Part shown: positions 47,067 through 57,335 of the stretch, in pieces
Position numbering within the stretch: position 1 is the first letter of the stretch
Layout of the letters: the number at the start of each line of letters is the position of its first letter
Assembly: GCF_003286085.1 (NCBI RefSeq)
Contig: NW_020825298.1
Span: forward strand, 13,454,001-13,518,000
Reading direction: 5' to 3'
Source: Drosophila persimilis
Taxonomy: Eukaryota > Arthropoda > Insecta > Diptera > Drosophilidae
Length of the DNA: 64,000 nt
Position numbers and translations under genes: made by a program
Notes under the pieces: model-generated
What the model was told of the DNA's origin: nothing
Databases searched by the model: none
What the model saw: the letters and a program-made list of their open reading frames with translations, nothing else

Positions 47067-50000
47067 ATGGAGGCGGAACTGGATGAAATAATTGCCGGTC
47101 TGCTGTGCACAGATACCAAACGCATACACGACTGCACCGCCGCTTTGAGAGAGGCGTTCGAAAACCCAGAGGTACTGCCGGTGCTCTGCCAGATGCTGGT
47201 GTCGACCCGCGAGACGCAAGTCCGCCAGTTTGCAGTTGTCCTGATGAACAAGCGCCTTGCAAAGCTGCGCCACTGGCAGATGGTGCCGCCCGAACATCAG
47301 GCAGGCATTAAGGCTTGCATGCTCCAGGCATTGATAAGGGAGAAGGAAAAGAGCGTAAAGAATGCCATAGCCCTGCTTATTGGGACATTAGTGCGTCATG
47401 AGGCAGACAAAAAGGACTCGTGGTTGGCCGAATTGCTGAGCTTTATTTTCGAACGCTGCAACATGGACGATCCCAAAGAGAGTGAGCTGGGATCATCCAT
47501 ATTCGCCAGTCTGACCGACAGCGCCCCAGATCAGTTGATCAGCCAAATGTCTGAGATCTGTCAACTCTTTTCGAGTGTGCTGATAGCCGCCCAGAGCAAT
47601 GGAGATATGGCCACGCTCACTATAGCCAATATGATGCAGGGAATGTGTTCCCTGATGCCATTTATTGTCGGCCACACAGAGGCAGAGCAGACGGTTTCCA
47701 AAGTCGTCCCGCTGATGCTCGCTGCTCTCCAGGCCTTTGTCCAAAAGGGAGTCCTGACAGAATTCACTACCGCCTTTGAGATCATGGATTCCGTTGCAGA
47801 GTACGTGCCGAAACTGCTGAATAATTACATAAAGATGTTGGTTGATTTCTGTCTGGCGACGCTGAGCAACAAGCAGATAGATGACCAAATCCGTGTTGTG
47901 GTGGTGACCTTTGTCGGTCGCATCGTCCGCGTCAAGAAGAAGGCAATCGTCAAGCAGAAACTCCTGGACCTCATCCTAGTCACCGTATTCGAGATGATGT
48001 GCAGTGAACTCGGCAACGATGATGAGGACGACTATTTCTCGAGTACTAGCAACACGCCCGTGTCCACGGCTACACAAACACTCGATGTGATGGCTCTCCA
48101 GTTGTCGCCACAAAAGCTGATTCCACCACTTCTGCAGATTCTCGAGCCAGCTCTCCAGAGTCCGGACCCTCTGCGCCGTCGCGCCGCCTTCATGGCCATG
48201 GCCGTCATCTCCGAGGGTTGCTCGGAGGCCATCAAAAAGAAATACTTGGAATTAATGCTAAACATAATGAAGAGCGGCATCATCGATCAGGATCCAGCCG
48301 TGCGCAATTCGGCCTTCTTTGCATTGGGCCAGTTCTCCGAGTTTATGCAGCCCGAGATAGCAAAGTTCGCCCCACAGATTCTGCCCGTGCTCTTTGAGTT
48401 TCTCCACCAACTGGTTGTGGAGCTGAAGATGGGCCAGCCGGAACCCACACACATGGATCGCATGTTCTATGCCCTGGAGGTTTTCTGCGAGAACCTCGAG
48501 GAAGAGATTGTGCCACATCTGCCGGTGCTGATGGATCGTTTGTTCGAGTGCATGGATCAGCAGAACTCTATTCACATTCGACAGCTGGCCCTGTCGACCA
48601 TCTCGTCGGTTGCCGCCGCATCGAAGTCGAATTTGGTCCCATACTTCAGTCAGATTGTGGAGATACTGAAGATTTATCTGGTGAAGGAGTGCGACGAGTC
48701 GCTCAATGAGCTACGCATTCAGGCCATCGATACACTGGCTTCTATTACCCGAACCGTTGGTAAAGAGAACTTTATTCATTTCGCCCAAGACACGATGAAT
48801 TATTGCATGAATATGCTGGAGCTGGGACCAGACGATCCAGACCTGAGGCGTGCCATCTACGCCTTAATTGGTGGACTGTCCGTTGTTGTCACAAACGATA
48901 TGAACACGTTCTTCCCTAAGGTTATCGAACGCATGATTCAGACGGTGGTGTCGACGGAAGATGCTTTGGTAAAGCTACGAGAAGACTCGCCGACGGGCGG
49001 CCTCTTAACTGAAATCGATCTGGGCAGTACCGACGATGAGGACGATGATGACGACGATATAGGGGAATATCAGGTGGAGAATGACTACGTCTATGAGAAG
49101 GAGGAGGCCATACTGACGCTCAAGGAGTTCGCAGTAAATTCGAGCAACGCCTTTTTCCCCTACCTCACAGTGGTGTTCGAGGAGGTGTACAAAACCATAG
49201 ATCATTGCCAGGATGTCATCCGCAAGGCAGCCATCGAGGCCCTCTGCGCTTTTGTAATTTGCCTGCACAAGATGAACGACGGAGACGGAGTAAAGCGCGC
49301 ATGCTCGATTCTCATTCCAAAGTTTATTTACCTCGTTAAGAACGACGAGGAACAGGCCGTCGTCCGTCAAATACTCGATGAGCTTGGCGAGCTCTTCAAT
49401 ACCGTGAAGACGCTGGCCTTGCCCACCCCTGATCTTGCTGAGTCGGTTGTTGCCTGCATCAAAGATGTGCTGATCAATAATACGGCCTGCCAGTTCAATG
49501 AGCCTTGTGGCGTTGGTGATGAGGAGGAGGCCGATGAAAGCGAGTACGATGAGGCACTCATCGAAAGTGGTGGCAATCTGGTGGCCATGATTGGCCACGC
49601 CCTCCAACCGGAGACATACTCGCTGTACTTTGGACGACTGTACAATTTCTTCTTGACCAAACTGGCAAAGGCCAAGACGAACGATGATCCAGACCAGCGT
49701 TCATTTATCTATGGCGTCCTGGCCGAATGCTTCCAATCGTTGGGACTCTGTGTGGTCACCTATTTCGATTCGCTCTGTCCCGTGCTTCTAGAGGGCACCA
49801 CCGACTCGTACGCCAAGGCGCGCCAGAACAGCTACTTCGGCCTGGGTGAACTGGTCTATCACGCCGAAGAGATGTCCTTTGACTCGTTTGGAGTGATTTT
49901 GCAGGCACTCTCCGATGCGATCGCCCAGGAGCAGAATGCCCCTGCCATGGACAATATCTGCGGGGCTGTGTCACGCCTGATCATAACCAATCACAATATG

Positions 50001-50309
50001 GTGCCCCTGGGTCATGTGTTGCCCGTATTCATGTCCAGTCTGCCCCTCCGCGAGGACATTGAAGAAAATGACGTGGTGCTGAAGGCCTTCCGCGTGTTGT
50101 ACATGAATACACGTGAGAGTATTCTCCCTTACATCGAGCAGATGCTGGGCATCATCTTGCATGTGCTGTTAAAGCAGGAGTTTCGAGATAATGACACCAA
50201 CGCCAATGCTGTTAGTTTCATGAAGGAAATCCGCATCGAGTATCCACAGCAATTCAACAGTGTGGCCAACTCGAGTCCGGAGGTGTTCACATTCGTGCAG
50301 ACCCTGTAA
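47067..50309 (+). CDS. Importin-4 (beta-karyopherin)
   Basis: A single exon of 1,080 aa, the usual length of IPO4. The N-terminal HEAT repeats start MEAELDEIIAGLLCTDTKRI. Family-diagnostic segments include VRNSAFFALGQFSEFMQPEI, DDPDLRRAIYALIGGLS, an acidic loop at about residues 652-664 (DDEDDDDDDIGEYQVEN), a second acidic run (GDEEEADESEYDEALIE) and MDNICGAVSRLI. It imports histones and ribosomal proteins through nuclear pores and is released by RanGTP. The sequence is strikingly GC-rich, with CTG, ATC and GCC codons, compared with the AT-rich genes around it. It has no introns despite 3.2 kb. Both traits are compatible with retroposition or relocation. Fly Artemis/Apollo are IPO4 homologues; which one this corresponds to cannot be told. 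Confidence 0.93.
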   Translation: MEAELDEIIAGLLCTDTKRIHDCTAALREAFENPEVLPVLCQMLVSTRETQVRQFAVVLMNKRLAKLRHWQMVPPEHQAGIKACMLQALIREKEKSVKNAIALLIGTLVRHEADKKDSWLAELLSFIFERCNMDDPKESELGSSIFASLTDSAPDQLISQMSEICQLFSSVLIAAQSNGDMATLTIANMMQGMCSLMPFIVGHTEAEQTVSKVVPLMLAALQAFVQKGVLTEFTTAFEIMDSVAEYVPKLLNNYIKMLVDFCLATLSNKQIDDQIRVVVVTFVGRIVRVKKKAIVKQKLLDLILVTVFEMMCSELGNDDEDDYFSSTSNTPVSTATQTLDVMALQLSPQKLIPPLLQILEPALQSPDPLRRRAAFMAMAVISEGCSEAIKKKYLELMLNIMKSGIIDQDPAVRNSAFFALGQFSEFMQPEIAKFAPQILPVLFEFLHQLVVELKMGQPEPTHMDRMFYALEVFCENLEEEIVPHLPVLMDRLFECMDQQNSIHIRQLALSTISSVAAASKSNLVPYFSQIVEILKIYLVKECDESLNELRIQAIDTLASITRTVGKENFIHFAQDTMNYCMNMLELGPDDPDLRRAIYALIGGLSVVVTNDMNTFFPKVIERMIQTVVSTEDALVKLREDSPTGGLLTEIDLGSTDDEDDDDDDIGEYQVENDYVYEKEEAILTLKEFAVNSSNAFFPYLTVVFEEVYKTIDHCQDVIRKAAIEALCAFVICLHKMNDGDGVKRACSILIPKFIYLVKNDEEQAVVRQILDELGELFNTVKTLALPTPDLAESVVACIKDVLINNTACQFNEPCGVGDEEEADESEYDEALIESGGNLVAMIGHALQPETYSLYFGRLYNFFLTKLAKAKTNDDPDQRSFIYGVLAECFQSLGLCVVTYFDSLCPVLLEGTTDSYAKARQNSYFGLGELVYHAEEMSFDSFGVILQALSDAIAQEQNAPAMDNICGAVSRLIITNHNMVPLGHVLPVFMSSLPLREDIEENDVVLKAFRVLYMNTRESILPYIEQMLGIILHVLLKQEFRDNDTNANAVSFMKEIRIEYPQQFNSVANSSPEVFTFVQTL

Positions 50310-51199
50310 GCAGCACAAGCGCGGCTCCAATATCAGACCTCGCAACAAATACCTTGCTCATACACATACACATTCAAGAGAGTTCCAGGCCAAAGTTTCT
50401 TCAGTTTCGGAGTAAAAACAAATCTCAAAACCCTGATGTGATCGAATTTCAGTCAAAATTTTTCCAATATTCTCACGTTCGTTCACACACAGTACACAGT
50501 ACACGGAGTGATGGCAGTCAGTCCCAAAATATTGGTCACGTTCATAGATACATATAAAAACTCTCGAAGAAATCCATCTCGGAGATAGTACATGGAGATA
50601 CACGATAGATACGAGCTAATGGAATTTTAACGAAATGTTTTTTAGTTTATAATTGCAAAGCGATATGGAATAGTCTGAAATAAAATAAACATTTCGTCTA
50701 TCTGTTTCTATGAGAATTATTCATAAATCGAATATCAGTAGCTTGAATTTTCTATATTTTGAACTAAAATGGGTGGCACAGTGTTTAAGAAAGTGTTTTA
50801 ACTCTGTAAGTGGAAGTCTCCAAAAGTTTTCTCCGAACGCTTTCTTTGGATAATAAAAAGTGCTTCGATTTATAAAACTTTATAAGAACTGTATAATGCA
50901 GTAATTTTGAACAGACTCATCGGGTTAAGCTGGTATAATCAACCCGGGGGGAACGGCCAAAAAAAAAAGCTAATAAAAATGTTATACGCGGTACAAAGTC
51001 AGTAGAATAGAATAATCATAGAATATATTTTATATGTTGTTTGGTATCGCTGTTCGCAAAAGGGACATGTTGATTGTCAAACCAAAATTTAAAAAAAAAC
51101 GAACCGTTTGGGGATTTGTTTTTGATTTTTGAAGGCAATGCCAATGCAATTTCAATTGTGCCTTCTGGCTATAATTCCATAGTTCTAGAATTCCGGAGG

Positions 51200-52030
51200 A
51201 GAACAAGGCAACTTATTTGAAGTTTGACTATTACCAAAACATTAGGTCTTGGGATCCGCTGCTGGGATCAGCTCCACTGGACACTGAATCGAAATATGCA
51301 GCAGTTTTGGCCAGATTCGTCGATGTGAATTTCCTCGGCTTGTACTCGTTTAAAAGTTCTAGCTGGAAGCTGAAAAATATAGCGATGACAGAAGGTTTTG
51401 CTGCGGTTGGTCCAGCGTATTTAGCTATGGAAGGACATGAAGTCACTGCGGGCCAGAGGAGTGGTCTCCTTATCTAGCTCACTTGCATCGCTGACGCCTT
51501 TCATGGATCAATTTGGAGTTCTTTTCGTACGTGGTCGACTTAAGAATTCTCCGCTGGAGTTTGATATTATGGCAGATTATGGCGGATCTCCCAACGGAGT
51601 GGCTCGACGTTTCTCAAGCCTTTGAGAACATAGGCGCATATTTTTGTGGCCCGTTTTTCTATAAGCCTGCGGCACAAGGCTCCAATTAAGTTTTACGTCC
51701 GCGTCTTCATTTGATTCGGTACCAAGACTCTTCATTTGTAGATGATGAAGGATTTATGTGGAATTGCTTCAATCCATGGTCGCTTCATAAGCGCCAGATA
51801 AAATCCGCGAAAAATTCGGTAAGAAAATAAAAGAAATTTTGTTGGTACTAGGAATGAGATGATTGAGTTGAAACGCCTTTTCCTCACCGACGACCATCAA
51901 AAGAGGATACAGGAGTTTTTCTTTCTCCAGGCTATAGACTAGCACCGTGGTGGTCTATGGGAAGCTGCTGTGAAAACGGCCAAGTACATCTTCTACTGTG
52001 CGAAAGGCAATTCGGTTCTTGGATTTGCCA
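51200..52030 (+). pseudogene. Degenerate BEL/Pao pol fragment (RNase H to integrase)
   Basis: Broken plus-strand frames give PFMDQFGVLFVRGRLKNSPL (about 51,500-51,560), FENIGAYFCGPFFYK (about 51,620-51,665) and HRGGLWEAAVKTAK (about 51,940-51,985). These are, in order, the integrase zinc-finger lead-in, the GPF strand of the integrase core and the GLWEAAVKSAK motif of BEL/Pao elements. Multiple stops and shifts disable it. No LTR was identified. It is in opposite orientation to the BEL fragment at 12.3-13.3 kb. Confidence 0.75.
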
Positions 52031-52483
52031 CCCCTAGTTTACATTTTAGAGTGAATGGTGCATTTCTTGAATGATGGTCCTCCTGGTTCGTGTGCTAATC
52101 CTGACGTCACGAAGATAAACATCGATCGCCTGCGTGGCTGGTAGCGAGTACCTGCAGTACCTGCAGTACCTGGTCCGGTGGAAGGAAGAATATGTCCATA
52201 TATATACATCACTGCAGCAGCGCTCAAAGTGGATTTCTAGTTTCTTTAGTTCAACTGCTTGCATTAGGTCATTAGGTAACGGGCAATTCATAAAACGCGC
52301 GCTTTTGTTTACCATGTACATAGATCTATATGTATGTATATAGTGAATCGAAGCTGCCTTACTTTTAATTTGAACCTTCAACAGTTATTCAAAAAGCTTG
52401 ATAGCTGAACAGAAATAAATAAACTTTTGTTAATAATCTGTTGTTCTATTTTTATGATAACATTCAGTTTACATATTATTTAT

Positions 52484-54906
52484 TTATAGGGCCTCCCCTT
52501 TGCAGGTCAAATGTTGAAAATTTCCCCATAGTAAAAAGAAAGCTAAGTATGCACAACCTATCACAGACGTTATCAATGGCCAAAGATCGGGATATCGTGA
52601 AGGGGCTTTGATTATTAATGAAGCCCCCACAATGACAATTAAGCAGATTTTTGATATATATAAAAATGCTTTTTGGCCAGAACTCGGTCTAGTTTCAGAA
52701 TAAAAACATTGGCAAATCAAGTGATATATTAAAACACATTCCAGCGACGGTACTAACAAACCATCTCTTTGTAAAAGTGGTAGCATGGTGAATACTGACA
52801 TTTCGAGAAAGAGAATAATTTCGTTCGGCCACCATGTAAGCAAGCATAATGATGGTAGTGCAGCCAGCAGAATAGTCTTCTCGTGAACCTAGAATTGTAT
52901 CGAGTTATAAAACTGTTCTAAAGTTTAATTCTTCATACGTACTTGAAATGAAAATAAAAAAAAAGCAATGGCAGTATTGAAAAGGGATAATAAAAAACCC
53001 ATTTTACATCGCTTCCTATACAGTGTAATATTAGTTGGCAGAGCACTAATTAAGGTGAAAGCCAGACAAACTAGAGCCATGTGATTATTCAACACATGTT
53101 GTCTGAAACATACAATTTTTGTACTGTTTTTTTTTAATGTTTTTATTAATTAGTGTGGGCTTACTTTAGTTTCCAAATTATATTTAATGAACACCAAAAA
53201 TTAGAAACTTTGTCTTCAAATACGGTGCGCCCGAGAGGAAAAAGGCGATGTAACACTTCAGCCACCGCATGAAGCGATCCAGACCAAGGGTACCAAAGCA
53301 GGCAGAATGTAGCTAAAACAATGGTTGCGGTTATTCCTAATTTAACTGCAAATAACCTGAGGCTAAAAATATTTGTATTAAAACATGTTCAGTATTAAAT
53401 AAAGTATTAATATATATTTAATAAAGCTTCAATCTAGAAGGCCAATCAATTTAAGTTAAAAGCAGCCTATTAGACTTTGACTATGACCCTCTTAATGCAA
53501 TACAGTCGTAAATATATATTTCGTATCTATGCAGCTATATCAAAACGAGGGACTTAGCATTCATTCTTACTATAATAATTAAACCCGAATTTAAAATTGA
53601 TACACTTCTAGCAGGGTGATATCAAAGAAGTCTGAATAGAAAATTTGGTTGCTCGAGCTCTTATAGTCACTGAGATCTATGCGCTCAACGGGACGAACGG
53701 TCGGACAGGCAGACATGGCTGTATCGACTCGGCTATTGATGCTAATCAAATCAAAATCAAAATACACTACTGGGATGGCTCGAATGGCTCGAATATTTTT
53801 GAATGCATGGCTGCCAATGGTTTGTATTTTGAGAGGCGAGTGCTGCAAAATATTTAAACCAAAAATTAAAATGGCAAAAGCCCTTCATTCAATCACTAAC
53901 CATACAATACTGTATGGTTAGTGATTCAATGCTAAGCTTAAATTTATGCTGGATGGTAATTTTCGGTCTGGTCAAAATAATAAGTATACATACATAAGTA
54001 TTAGTATAAATCATAAGTATAAGTATAAATAATAATAATGAGTGAATTCAGAATTAAGTTACATTAAATGTACACATACATATGTTACATACACTGCCGC
54101 TCATTTTATTAGAAAAGGGCAACAGAAACTGTTCCAATGACAGAGACAACCACATATTACGTGTAGGTTTACAATTGAGCGACATTTATGGAGTATTTAA
54201 GTATACCATAGGATTATTATAAGTGATTACCGTAAGCATACCTGTTTGCTGCCAAGCATTCGCCTAGAATATACGTAAAAAACGGAATGCTGTGGTATAG
54301 TTCCATTTGTTTGTAGTTCAAGGCTAATGTGAAGGCAAATGCAGCAATATATTGTTTGCCATGCAGAATTGCTGCAATAGCCGCAGCTGCTAAGCCCAAC
54401 GACACGTTATTGTATTGAAAATGTCCATTGTCGATAAGCACTTGACCAGGATAGGCGGCGAACAACATGAAGGAAAACAGTAGACTTTTGCTTTGAAAGC
54501 TTTTATCTATACAAATACACACCCCCAAGATAGCCGGTAAATAGATTAAAATGTCTCCTGTCAATACAGTTAGTCGCATAAAGCTTTTATGCAGTCTAGA
54601 TTGAAAACCTCTACTTTTATGCAACTCGATAAAGCGGGGATCAATGGATTCTGCTATGCGACCAATTAAATAGCTATGATGTGCGGTTAGTGGAGGATAG
54701 TCTAGCCCCCAGTACTGCAAATCATTATCGGAGCTATTCGTATACCATTGACCAGGCTCCAAATTAATTGTCACTTCTTGCCAGTGGCGTTGAGCTTCAT
54801 AGTCACCGTACATAGGAGGCGAGTCAAATCCTGAGAATGAGTACAATGAAACTATGGATCTAAGTGACACAGCTACGCAAGCTATTGCTAAAATTTCAGA
54901 TTTCAT
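52484..54906 (-). CDS. gny: Dolichyl-P-Glc:Man9GlcNAc2-PP-dolichol glucosyltransferase (ALG6)
   Basis: Four exons: 54906-54242, 53362-53165, 53102-52943 and 52888-52484, all phases closing, giving 475 aa. The lumenal loop carries the ALG6/ALG8 signature SPPMYGDYEAQRHWQEVTIN with the catalytic Asp, and WYTNSSDNDLQYWGLDYPPL. RLFPLGRTVFEDKVSNFWCS and FSFQVHEKTILL are ALG6-typical. It has more than ten hydrophobic helices and acts in the ER membrane. It adds the first glucose to the lipid-linked oligosaccharide for N-glycosylation. The 879-bp first intron contains an inverted INE-1-like element, a 44-bp palindrome and a Tc1-like end. In D. melanogaster this gene is, from memory, garnysstan. The identity is secure. 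Confidence 0.95.
53640..53800 (-). mobile_element. INE-1-like element in ALG6 intron 1
   Basis: Its reverse complement reads 'catcaatagccgagtcgata' then 'cagccatgtctgcctgtccg', the INE-1 opening also seen at 20,430. Confidence 0.6.
53887..53930. repeat. Near-perfect palindrome, 20-bp arms, 4-bp loop
   Basis: Arms 53,887-53,906 and 53,911-53,930 ('cactaaccataca'/'tgtatggttagtg' at the core) are complementary with one mismatch around the loop ATAC. It lies in ALG6 intron 1, next to the INE-1-like element. Confidence 0.9.
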
Positions 54907-55429
54907 ATTTCCTATGCTATTTGTTTTTAACCATTAGTGATGAATAAATTTCGATGACACTATCGATTGGTGTTAAAAAGAGTCTTGTCACCTATCGAAA
55001 GCAACCAGATAGAAAAGTTTCGATTTTTCTTTTAAAACCTACGAAAAAATTCTCCTTGTATGCAAAGTTGCGTTATTAAAACAGCTGATGTGTGTGTCGA
55101 TGACAATCAGATAGCGATTTTGATCTGGTCATGCTAAAAATAGCCGGAACAACGGATATAAAAGGCAAAAGAGAGTGATAAACATATAAATATATATTAA
55201 AAAAGTTATACGAAAATAAATTTCCATTTCCATATAACATATATAAACTGAAACTATCAGCAAATTATGTTTTCATATTTTTTTCCACGCATGTTAAATC
55301 GTAAGAAATCGTAAAATCATTCTCAAACGTTTCTAAACTGTTGGAGCTGTTGTATATAATATATAATGATATATAATATAATAATGATATACAAATAATA
55401 CAAAAAAAATCGAATAAAACGTTGTAACA

Positions 55430-56010
55430 ACCCTGTTTTGGAATGGTATTGCTCGGTATATCTCGCCGTATCCGAGGTTCGTGACAGAATATTTTTGTAT
55501 ATAGCCCCTCCAGTCAATAATCGTTTACATCCTACCCAGTGACAACACTTTAAAGGTTAAGTTTATATTATATTTTTTTTTATACTGAATGGATTCTGAA
55601 AATGGTCCGAGATACTCGCGGTCCAGTCCAGGGAATCCTAGGGCTTCGTCGGTTTTGTTCTTCACACAGTCCTATTTGACGGGGTAAGCGTCGTTTACGC
55701 AGTCGGTCCTTGTTCTGCGGGTATGATCTGCCAGGTATGTTTCCTGGTCGTAACTTGAGAATGTATCGGGAGGCACAATCAGGGATTCTAGGAATCTGCA
55801 TGCTTTGCGCTTGAAGTGGTTCAGGTATTCTAGTTAAGGCGTGGGTCAGCGACGACGCTAACGGATTCTGACGATCTGCGGGTTCTGAGCTCCGAAGTGG
55901 CTCGGAAACCATCTGGTATTCTAATTGAGGAGGGGGCCAGCATTGTCTAGACTTGGGGTTGGTTTGAAGACCTATCTTGACAATTTCAAATCTTGTCCTG
56001 ATCAATTTAA
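55430..56010. other. Repeat-like region with a 141-codon minus-strand frame, unidentified
   Basis: A minus-strand frame at 56,005-55,580 is rich in Pro, Arg and Ser and has no recognisable domain. The flank at 55,430-55,560 has an LTR-like look ('gttgtaacaaccctg'). It may be a retroelement gag remnant. AT-rich microsatellite DNA occupies 55,340-55,400. Confidence 0.25.
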
Positions 56011-56194
56011 TTTAAAAAAAAATAATGATAAATAATAATATGATCTCCTAATCCTATTATAATTTCAATTTATTCTAACTTATTTTTGTGAGGGGCGCGT
56101 CAAAAAATTTAAAAAAAACAGATTGAGAAAAAGTGTTAATATTTAAATTTGTATTTAAAGTTATAGATTGTGTAATATTATCATTCGTATAAAG

Positions 56195-56691
56195 CTAGTG
56201 TAATGTGGTATGCGACCTTTGAAGTTCTGCTAAGTTGGTTTGAAAACTTTGTGTATCATCGCGTACATTACTAGGACCTATTTTATTTTCAATTCGTTGA
56301 CTGGTGTCCCGCATTACACCACTAAAATCAGGCAATTCGGGAAGATCTAATACAAGGTGCGCTGAAAATCTCTTGTATACCGAGGATTTGATGCTTTCTT
56401 TTTTCATTTTTATCCTGTTCTCTTCCGCTGCAAGTTGTTGCTTTAAAAAAATTGATGTTTTTAAAATTGATTGTACATTGGAAAATAGGGACTCCGATTT
56501 TTCTATTGTTTGTAGTGCTCTGTGAATTATAAATAATCGTAATGTTATCGTTAAACTTGTAGCAAATTAAATTAGTTGACATACTCTACTCCATATTCCA
56601 TGTCATAGCAATGTCCCTGAAGATTTTTCTGCAACTGGAACACTTCTTCCCGTTTTTCATATATCGCTGGTAATACTTTCCGCACATGCTC
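56195..56691 (-). CDS. Short coiled-coil protein, 5' end unresolved
   Basis: Two exons fit perfectly: 56691-56585 and 56519-56195, joined by a 65-bp GT-AG intron (GTA GA|A GCA) and ending at a TAG. They encode 143 residues: EHVRKVLPAIYEKREEVFQL, then ALQTIEKSESLFSNVQSILK, then DLPELPDFSGVMRDTSQRIE, ending SHTTLH. Charged and Leu heptads predict a coiled coil. A possible upstream exon (56864-56779, reading KRKDYQLHGRLTEKFLEAKN) has a good open frame but ends two bases out of phase. No start ATG was found, and an R1 repeat fragment lies at about 56,930. It is either a gene with an exon I missed or a truncated copy. I do not recognise the family; small kinetochore or augmin subunits look similar. 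Confidence 0.55.
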
Positions 56692-56924
56692 CTAAAAACA
56701 AACTAATGCAGTAATATCGAAAATAATCGTGAGGTATATTACAACGCTAATTCCGAAGGCCGAATACCCTAATTACACCATTGAAATGTGGTATTGTCCG
56801 TAAGGTTTTTCGCTTCCAAAAACTTCTCAGTTAGTCGACCATGCAGTTGATAATCCTTACGTTTCTATTCGATATTTAGCCGATAATTTTAAAATGAAAC
56901 CCTGAATAATTCACATATATTGCG

Positions 56925-56990
56925 CAAAAATGCAGCTGTTAGCACGAAAACGAAAAGTGTTGCTTTCCTACATTTTAACTAGCATCTACC
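56925..56990 (+). repeat. Dispersed repeat family R1, short copy E
   Basis: The sequence 'gcagctgttagcacgaaaac' then 'gaaaagtgttgctt' matches the 16,130-16,165 part of copy A. Confidence 0.5.
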
Positions 56991-57000
56991 GCTTGTTCTA

Positions 57001-57335
57001 GACACCGATGAATCTTTATATGGCATTGGTGTGGTATTCCCACACATTCAAGCAGATGGTACGGAAAGGCCAATAGCATTATATTAACAATATATGTATG
57101 TCCACCATGTTCGATAAAGCCAAATAGAAAAGGAAGCACTTTCGATTATATTTGGGGTAACAAAAAATCATCAGTACCATTACGGCTGAAAGTTACTTCT
57201 ACAACTGATCATAAGCCATTGGTTACCATATTTAATCCAAACAAGCATCTGCCAGCAATGACTTCAAACATGCTTCAGGCTATAATTTTTAAGCCCAAAA
57301 ACTTTGAAATTAAATATCGCAGCACCAAAGCTTAA
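57001..57335 (+). pseudogene. Ty3/gypsy RNase H fragment
   Basis: Plus-strand frames read DTDESLYGIGVVFPHIQADG, ERPIA, then SQIEKEALSIIFGV, TTDHKPLVTIFNPNKHLPAM and FEIKYRSTKA. These are the consecutive conserved blocks of gypsy-family RNase H. Stops occur after PIA and at the join near 57,110, and the frame ends at a TAA at about 57,332. No reverse transcriptase or LTR is visible nearby. Confidence 0.75.

Noticed and set aside
47493..50162. Several long minus-strand ORFs across importin-4
   Set aside because: Shadows produced by the GC-rich codon bias of the importin gene.
55580..56005. A 141-codon Pro/Arg-rich gene
   Set aside because: No domain, no splice or promoter context, and a repeat-like setting; kept only as an unidentified region.
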